The notes under the pieces: generated by a model | Seen by the model: the letters and a program-made list of their open reading frames with translations, nothing else | What the model was told of the DNA's origin: nothing | The model's database searches: none | In this document: one piece after another, positions 60,492 to 64,000 of the stretch | Layout of the letters: each line of letters begins with the position of its first letter | Position numbering within the stretch: the first letter of the stretch is position 1 | Assembly (NCBI GenBank): GCA_014305025.1 | Contig: JACRTY010000017.1 | Span: forward strand, 62,001-126,000 | Length of the DNA stretch: 64,000 nt | Source: Candidatus Nyctobacter psychrophilus | GTDB lineage: Bacteria; Vulcanimicrobiota; Vulcanimicrobiia; Vulcanimicrobiales; Vulcanimicrobiaceae | Reading direction: 5' to 3' | Program-made: the position numbers and the translations under genes

Positions 60492-61973
60492 CTATTTTAC
60501 CACGCGAATGGTGCGAAGTTCCGAATCGTACGGACCTTGCATCCGCACGCCGGCCTTCTTTTCGAGGTCGAGGTAGGCGACGACCGCGGGGGTGATCTCC
60601 TCGCCGGGCGAGATGACCGGGATGCCCGGCGGATAGGGCGTGATTACCTCGGCGCAGATGCGTCCGGCGCTGTCCTTGAAGCGAACGCTTTCGGTTGCCG
60701 CCAGGAACGCATCGCGCGGATTCATGCGAATCGGCGGGATGTCCGGCAGGTTGTACGTGCCGCTTTGCAGGCGCCGTTCGAGCACGCCGGAAGGCGAGAA
60801 CACGTCAATGGGCCGATCTTCGCGCGCCAATTCCTTGACGCCGTAGACCAACCGGTCCGCCGCCTCCCGGGTCGTTCCGATCGTGAACAGCGCAAGACAG
60901 TTGAACAGATCGGCCAGTTCGCACTGCACGTTGTAGCGGCGGCGCAAGATCTCTTCCGCCTCGTAGCCCGTGTAGCCCAACGCCTTGACGGTGATCGTGA
61001 TTTTGGTCGGGTCGAATGCGAACACGCCGGGTTTGCCGACTTGCTCTTCGCCGAAACACGACACGCCCTCGATCGCGTTGAGCCGTGCGCGCGTGTCGTT
61101 CGCCAATTCGATCGTCTGCGAGAGGAGCGCGCGCCCTTCGAGCGCCATCTGGCGCCGCGCGACGTCGAGTGACGCGATCAAGACGAGGTTGGGCGACGTC
61201 GAAAGAAACAGTTTGACGACCGCTTTGAGACGATCGAGTTTGAGGCGGCCGCCCTGCTCGTGCAACATGGCGGTTTGCGAGAGGCTGCCCAGCATCTTAT
61301 GGGTCGAATTGATGCACAGATCGGCGCCCGCTTCGAGCGCGTCGATTGGTAGGGCGGGGTGGAAGTGGAAATGCGGTCCCCAGGCCTCGTCAACGAGCAG
61401 CGGTATGCCGCGTTCATGCGCCAGCGCCGCGATCGATTCCAGATCGGCGGCGACCCCGTAATATGTGGGACTGACGACGTAAACGGCTTTGATATCGGGG
61501 TGCGCGTCAAGCGTCGCACGGACCGTCTGCGGCGTAACCGTGTGATCGGTATGCAAAGCTTGATCGACTTCGGGCTGCATCCAGACGGGCGTCGCGCCGC
61601 TCATAATCAGGCCGCCCATCGCGCTCTTGTGCGCATTGCGCGGAATAGCGATCCTTGCGCCCGGATCGAGCGCGGTCATCATCATGATTTGATTGCCGCT
61701 GGTCGAACCATTGATGAGGAAGAACGAGTGGTCGCTACCGTACGCTTCCGCCGCCAAGCACTGTGCTTCTTCGATCGCTTCCTCGGGCTGCAGCAGATCG
61801 TCGAGACCCCGTATTTGCGTGAGATCGATCGCCAGCACGTTTTCGCCCAGAAAATCCCGAAACGCGCGGTCCATGCCCCGGCCCTGCATGTGGCCCGGCG
61901 TATGAAACGGGATGACACCCGAGTCGACGTAGTCGAGCAACACATCGAAGTACGGGGTCCGCGACTGATCCAC
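60492..61973 (-). CDS. Orn/Lys/Arg decarboxylase-family PLP enzyme
   Basis: A 493-residue fold-type I decarboxylase, like SpeA/YaaO of Bacillus, which lies beside tmk and holB there too. 'PFHTPGHMQGRGMD' and 'FFLINGSTSGNQIMMMTAL' are conserved, and the PLP lysine is in 'CINSTHKMLGSLSQTAML'. The probable product is a polyamine precursor (agmatine, cadaverine or putrescine), but the substrate cannot be read directly. The C-terminal domain ('ITPYPPGIPVISPGEEITPA') is complete. Confidence 0.9.
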   Translation of the reverse strand: MDQSRTPYFDVLLDYVDSGVIPFHTPGHMQGRGMDRAFRDFLGENVLAIDLTQIRGLDDLLQPEEAIEEAQCLAAEAYGSDHSFFLINGSTSGNQIMMMTALDPGARIAIPRNAHKSAMGGLIMSGATPVWMQPEVDQALHTDHTVTPQTVRATLDAHPDIKAVYVVSPTYYGVAADLESIAALAHERGIPLLVDEAWGPHFHFHPALPIDALEAGADLCINSTHKMLGSLSQTAMLHEQGGRLKLDRLKAVVKLFLSTSPNLVLIASLDVARRQMALEGRALLSQTIELANDTRARLNAIEGVSCFGEEQVGKPGVFAFDPTKITITVKALGYTGYEAEEILRRRYNVQCELADLFNCLALFTIGTTREAADRLVYGVKELAREDRPIDVFSPSGVLERRLQSGTYNLPDIPPIRMNPRDAFLAATESVRFKDSAGRICAEVITPYPPGIPVISPGEEITPAVVAYLDLEKKAGVRMQGPYDSELRTIRVVK

Positions 61974-62025
61974 GGCCGCACCGCTTCCGTCGCCTTCCGA
62001 ACAATCCCCCCGCGCTAAAGATCCT

Positions 62026-62134
62026 GAATAGTGCTCGTATTTTAGTGCGTGGCGAGGAGCCTAGCGGCGCCGTGGCCTATGGGCCACAAGCCGCGTAGCG
62101 ACGACGTCCACGCGCTAAAAGACGAGCACTATTC
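62026..62134. repeat. Palindromic element, copy C
   Basis: Arms 62026-62052 and 62108-62134 are complementary at 25 of 27 positions. The 55-base loop begins just after GTGG and contains CGAGGAGCCTAGCG, shared with copy B, plus an inner hairpin GTGGCC-TATG-GGCCAC-like. The right arm covers the TAG stop codon of the HNH gene. It fills the space between the HNH gene and the decarboxylase gene. Confidence 0.8.
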
Positions 62135-62656
62135 AAGGCGTTCGTCGATCGAGATGTTGTATAGGAACAGAAACTTGTGCCATTCGCCGGGCAGCGTGTT
62201 GCGCTTGACGCGAATCCAGGGAATGTATTTCGGTGCTTTCGGCTTCCGGCGCAACGTCATGTTGGCGTGTTCGGGCGTGCGGTTGTTCTTGCGGTTGTTG
62301 CAGCGCATGCAGGAACATACCAAGTTTTCCCACGTCGAGGGCCCGCCCTTACTGCGCGGCAGCACGTGGTCGACGGTCATCAAACGCTCGCCGCGCAATC
62401 CGCAGTACTGGCAGGTGTAGTCGTCGCGCAGCAGGATGTTCTTTTTGGTCAGCGCGACCTTTTGCGTCGGACGGCGGATGTAGTAGAGCATGCGAATGAT
62501 CGACGGCAGGCGCATCTCGTAGCTCGGGGAGCACAGCATCTGCGCCCGGCCGTGAACCACTTCCGCTTTGCCCGAAAAGAGCAACTTGACCGCACGCTGG
62601 AAGCTCGTGATGTTGAGCGCTTCATAGGTGAAGTTGAGGACCAGGACGTCGGTCAC
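62129..62656 (-). CDS. HNH endonuclease
   Basis: A 175-residue HNH nuclease with a zinc finger: 'CQYCGLRGERLMTVDHVLPR' then 'CSCMRCNNRKNNRTPEHANM'. The N-terminus 'VLVLNFTYEALNITSFQRAV' is typical of the widespread stand-alone bacterial HNH family, whose role is unknown. GTG 62656 overlaps the DUF1844 stop by four bases. The stop codon lies in palindromic element copy C. Confidence 0.88.
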   Translation of the reverse strand: MTDVLVLNFTYEALNITSFQRAVKLLFSGKAEVVHGRAQMLCSPSYEMRLPSIIRMLYYIRRPTQKVALTKKNILLRDDYTCQYCGLRGERLMTVDHVLPRSKGGPSTWENLVCSCMRCNNRKNNRTPEHANMTLRRKPKAPKYIPWIRVKRNTLPGEWHKFLFLYNISIDERLE

Positions 62657-62943
62657 GTGCCCCGCTTCTTGACGTAGCTGAACCGCAGATCGGTGAGCAT
62701 GCTGGCCATCGCCGAGCGCTCGCCGGAACCGAGCCTCGGACTTATCCGCTCGAAGGCCTTGGCCGCCACGTCGATCGCGATCTCGGCCGCGGCCAGATCG
62801 GGAACCGCCTCCTCCGGGGTCTGGGCCGGATTGAGGTAGGCATGAGCGGCCAGCGCTAAGCTCGCGATCACCTCGCTCATGACGACGTCCACCGGGGGCA
62901 CGGCGGGCGCGCTTGGCGCAGTCGCACTCGATTCGGTAGCCAT
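62653..62943 (-). CDS. DUF1844-domain protein
   Basis: A 96-residue protein. After a Pro/Ala-rich N-terminus, 'EVIASLALAAHAYLNP' and 'AEIAIDVAAKAFERI' lead to 'SMLTDLRFSYVKKRG', the C-terminal signature of DUF1844. The family is small and uncharacterised. ATG 62943 is preferred over GTG three codons upstream. Translationally coupled to the HNH gene. Confidence 0.75.
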   Translation of the reverse strand: MATESSATAPSAPAVPPVDVVMSEVIASLALAAHAYLNPAQTPEEAVPDLAAAEIAIDVAAKAFERISPRLGSGERSAMASMLTDLRFSYVKKRGT

Positions 62944-63089
62944 CTGGCGCACAAATTACGCCGGGCGGCCAGCCCGTTCCCCGTTGCGGAAGTTGGGCAC
63001 GTCTGGGTGAGACGACCCGGACCATGCTCGCGTTCACCGAAGGTCAGTCCCACGTCGGGCTTTACCGCACTACGCCACTCGGAGGTTCC

Positions 63090-63650
63090 ATGCATCGAAT
63101 AACCACCGGCCTCGCCGTCGCCGCCGTCGCCTCGCTCTGCGGGGTCGCACTCGCCCAACCGTTACCGGTCCAGCGCTTTCCCTTCAAATCCGGGCCCGCC
63201 ACGATCACCTCGTGCTCGGTTGCCAAGAACGGTAACGTCGTAGCCAGCAACAGCCTCAACATCAAGTACTTTCAGAACGAGCGCGACCGCAACCTCAAGT
63301 CGGTCACGTTCCGCGTGCGCTACGCCGGAAAAACGGTCACCGTGACCAACAACGGCACCTTCTCCTATCAAGCACCGATCGAAGTCAAATCGGACCAACT
63401 CGACGGCGCTCCATTCGCCGGCACGCACCCGCAGGTTTGTCGCGTTTTGACGGCGACGTTCGCCGATGGTAAGACGGTCAATCCGCCCTACGACCGCGGC
63501 CTCGACCCCGACGACCGCGGAATGACGCCGGAGTCCCGAGAGTCGGGTGAGCCGATGTCGCCCGCCATGCCGCCGGCGCCTGAAGCGACCCCTGGGGCCC
63601 CGACTGGACCCGTCGCATCGCCGGCTCCGGAAGCCTCGCCCTCCCCGTAA
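63090..63650 (+). CDS. Secreted protein with Pro-rich tail, unknown function
   Basis: A 186-residue exported protein from ATG 63090, with GGAGG five bases upstream. The signal peptide ends 'VALAQ'. The mature core has two Cys ('TITSCSVAKNGNVV', 'HPQVCRVLTATF') and is beta-rich. A Pro/Ala/Ser/Glu-rich tail of 50 residues follows. No family recognised. The 3' 163 bases overlap the convergent pdxT tail. Confidence 0.6.
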   Translation: MHRITTGLAVAAVASLCGVALAQPLPVQRFPFKSGPATITSCSVAKNGNVVASNSLNIKYFQNERDRNLKSVTFRVRYAGKTVTVTNNGTFSYQAPIEVKSDQLDGAPFAGTHPQVCRVLTATFADGKTVNPPYDRGLDPDDRGMTPESRESGEPMSPAMPPAPEATPGAPTGPVASPAPEASPSP

Positions 63651-64000
63651 GGGAGCAGCATTCCAAGGAAATACGCGTGAAGGCGCACGTCGTTCGTCAG
63701 TTCCGGATGGAACGACGTGCCCATCACGTTGCCTTGCCGCACGAAGACCGGGTGGCCCGCAAGCGTCGCCAGAACCTCGACTCCGGGACCTGACCGCTCG
63801 ACCCATGGTGCGCGAATGAAGACGCCGGGGAACGGGTCGGTGCCCAGTACGGGGATCGCGAGCGGAACCTCGGCGGAGGCAATTTGGCGTCCGAAGGCGT
63901 TACGGCGCACGGTCACGTCGAGCAGGTCCAGTGTCTTCTGCTCGAGACCGGCCACGTCGTGCGCCGCGACGATCATGCCCATGCACGTGCCCCAGAACGG
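63488..64000 (-). CDS. pdxT: Pyridoxal 5'-phosphate synthase glutaminase subunit, 5' end outside the window
   Basis: PdxT supplies ammonia to PdxS for PLP synthesis. The frame enters at the window edge with 'PFWGTCMGMIVAAHDV', containing the nucleophile Cys, and continues 'DLLDVTVRRNAFGRQ' and 'GTSFHPELTNDVRLHAYFLG', containing the His-Glu pair. The normal family end is near 'YFLGMLLPYG' (about 63650). A further 50-residue Gly/Ala/Ser-rich tail is read to 63488, antisense to the secreted-protein gene. Confidence 0.88.
   Translation of the reverse strand, partial: PFWGTCMGMIVAAHDVAGLEQKTLDLLDVTVRRNAFGRQIASAEVPLAIPVLGTDPFPGVFIRAPWVERSGPGVEVLATLAGHPVFVRQGNVMGTSFHPELTNDVRLHAYFLGMLLPYGEGEASGAGDATGPVGAPGVASGAGGMAGDIGSPDSRDSGVIPRSSGSRPRS

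Overview
The window is about 64 kb of GC-rich, tightly packed bacterial DNA. No ribosomal RNA, tRNA, CRISPR array, integrase or transposase gene was recognised. The gene set points to a didermal bacterium outside the Proteobacteria. It has an outer-membrane TonB-dependent receptor, a TolC/MacA/MacB-type export system and a LolA-like protein. Alongside these are genes common in Terrabacteria: RNase J, a SpoIIIE/FtsK translocase, an R3H/SpoIIIAA-type ATPase, a decarboxylase-ATPase-tmk-holB cluster, and menaquinone synthesis by the futalosine route. Candidatus Eremiobacterota (WPS-2) or a close relative fits best. This is an inference from gene content, because no marker RNA is present.

Layout. 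0-4.5 kb: a LuxR-type regulator, the mqnE-mqnA-mqnC operon and a PAP2 phosphatase. 4.5-5.5 kb: a two-gene winged-helix/nucleotidyltransferase module resembling AbiE, with its own palindromic operator. 5.5-9.1 kb: ftsK and an isocitrate/isopropylmalate dehydrogenase. 9.1-13.1 kb: a scarred accessory region. Here a block made of the dehydrogenase 3' end, an EamA transporter and VapBC has been duplicated in tandem, partly decayed, and filled with HigBA- and MazEF-type modules; an amidase pseudogene follows. 13.1-18.4 kb: a large TonB-dependent receptor flanked by secreted proteins of unknown function. 18.4-21.7 kb: Uma2, RNase J, a small lipoprotein and HicAB.

21.8-31.1 kb: a long co-directional run of two Yip1-like membrane proteins, TolC, a MacA-like adaptor, two MacB-like permeases and a separate ATPase, followed by an HtrA protease with a strong terminator. 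31.3-34.8 kb: dnaK-grpE-dnaJ. 34.9-40.4 kb: unknown membrane and LolA-like proteins and two ABC transport systems. 40.5-44.4 kb: a 3-oxoacid CoA-transferase pair, an acyl-CoA dehydrogenase and a VIT-family transporter. 44.4-48.3 kb: nth, mutY and a MocR-type regulator. 48.5-51.9 kb: lpd, lipB, a small membrane protein and lipA, a lipoylation cluster. 52-64 kb: an HxlR regulator, glutamate dehydrogenase, ychF, a bifunctional-nuclease-family protein, mtnP, holB, tmk, the R3H ATPase, an Orn/Lys/Arg decarboxylase, HNH plus DUF1844, a secreted protein and the 3' part of pdxT.

The least explained structures are three related palindromic elements at 52375-52537, 53850-53932 and 62026-62134. Their loops carry a common CGAGGAGC motif. 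Their arms run into, or stop just short of, the stop codon of a neighbouring minus-strand gene. Other notable points are the duplication and toxin-antitoxin turnover at 9-12.7 kb, leaderless-looking promoters on two toxin-antitoxin modules, and a four-helix membrane gene coupled on both sides to lipB and lipA.
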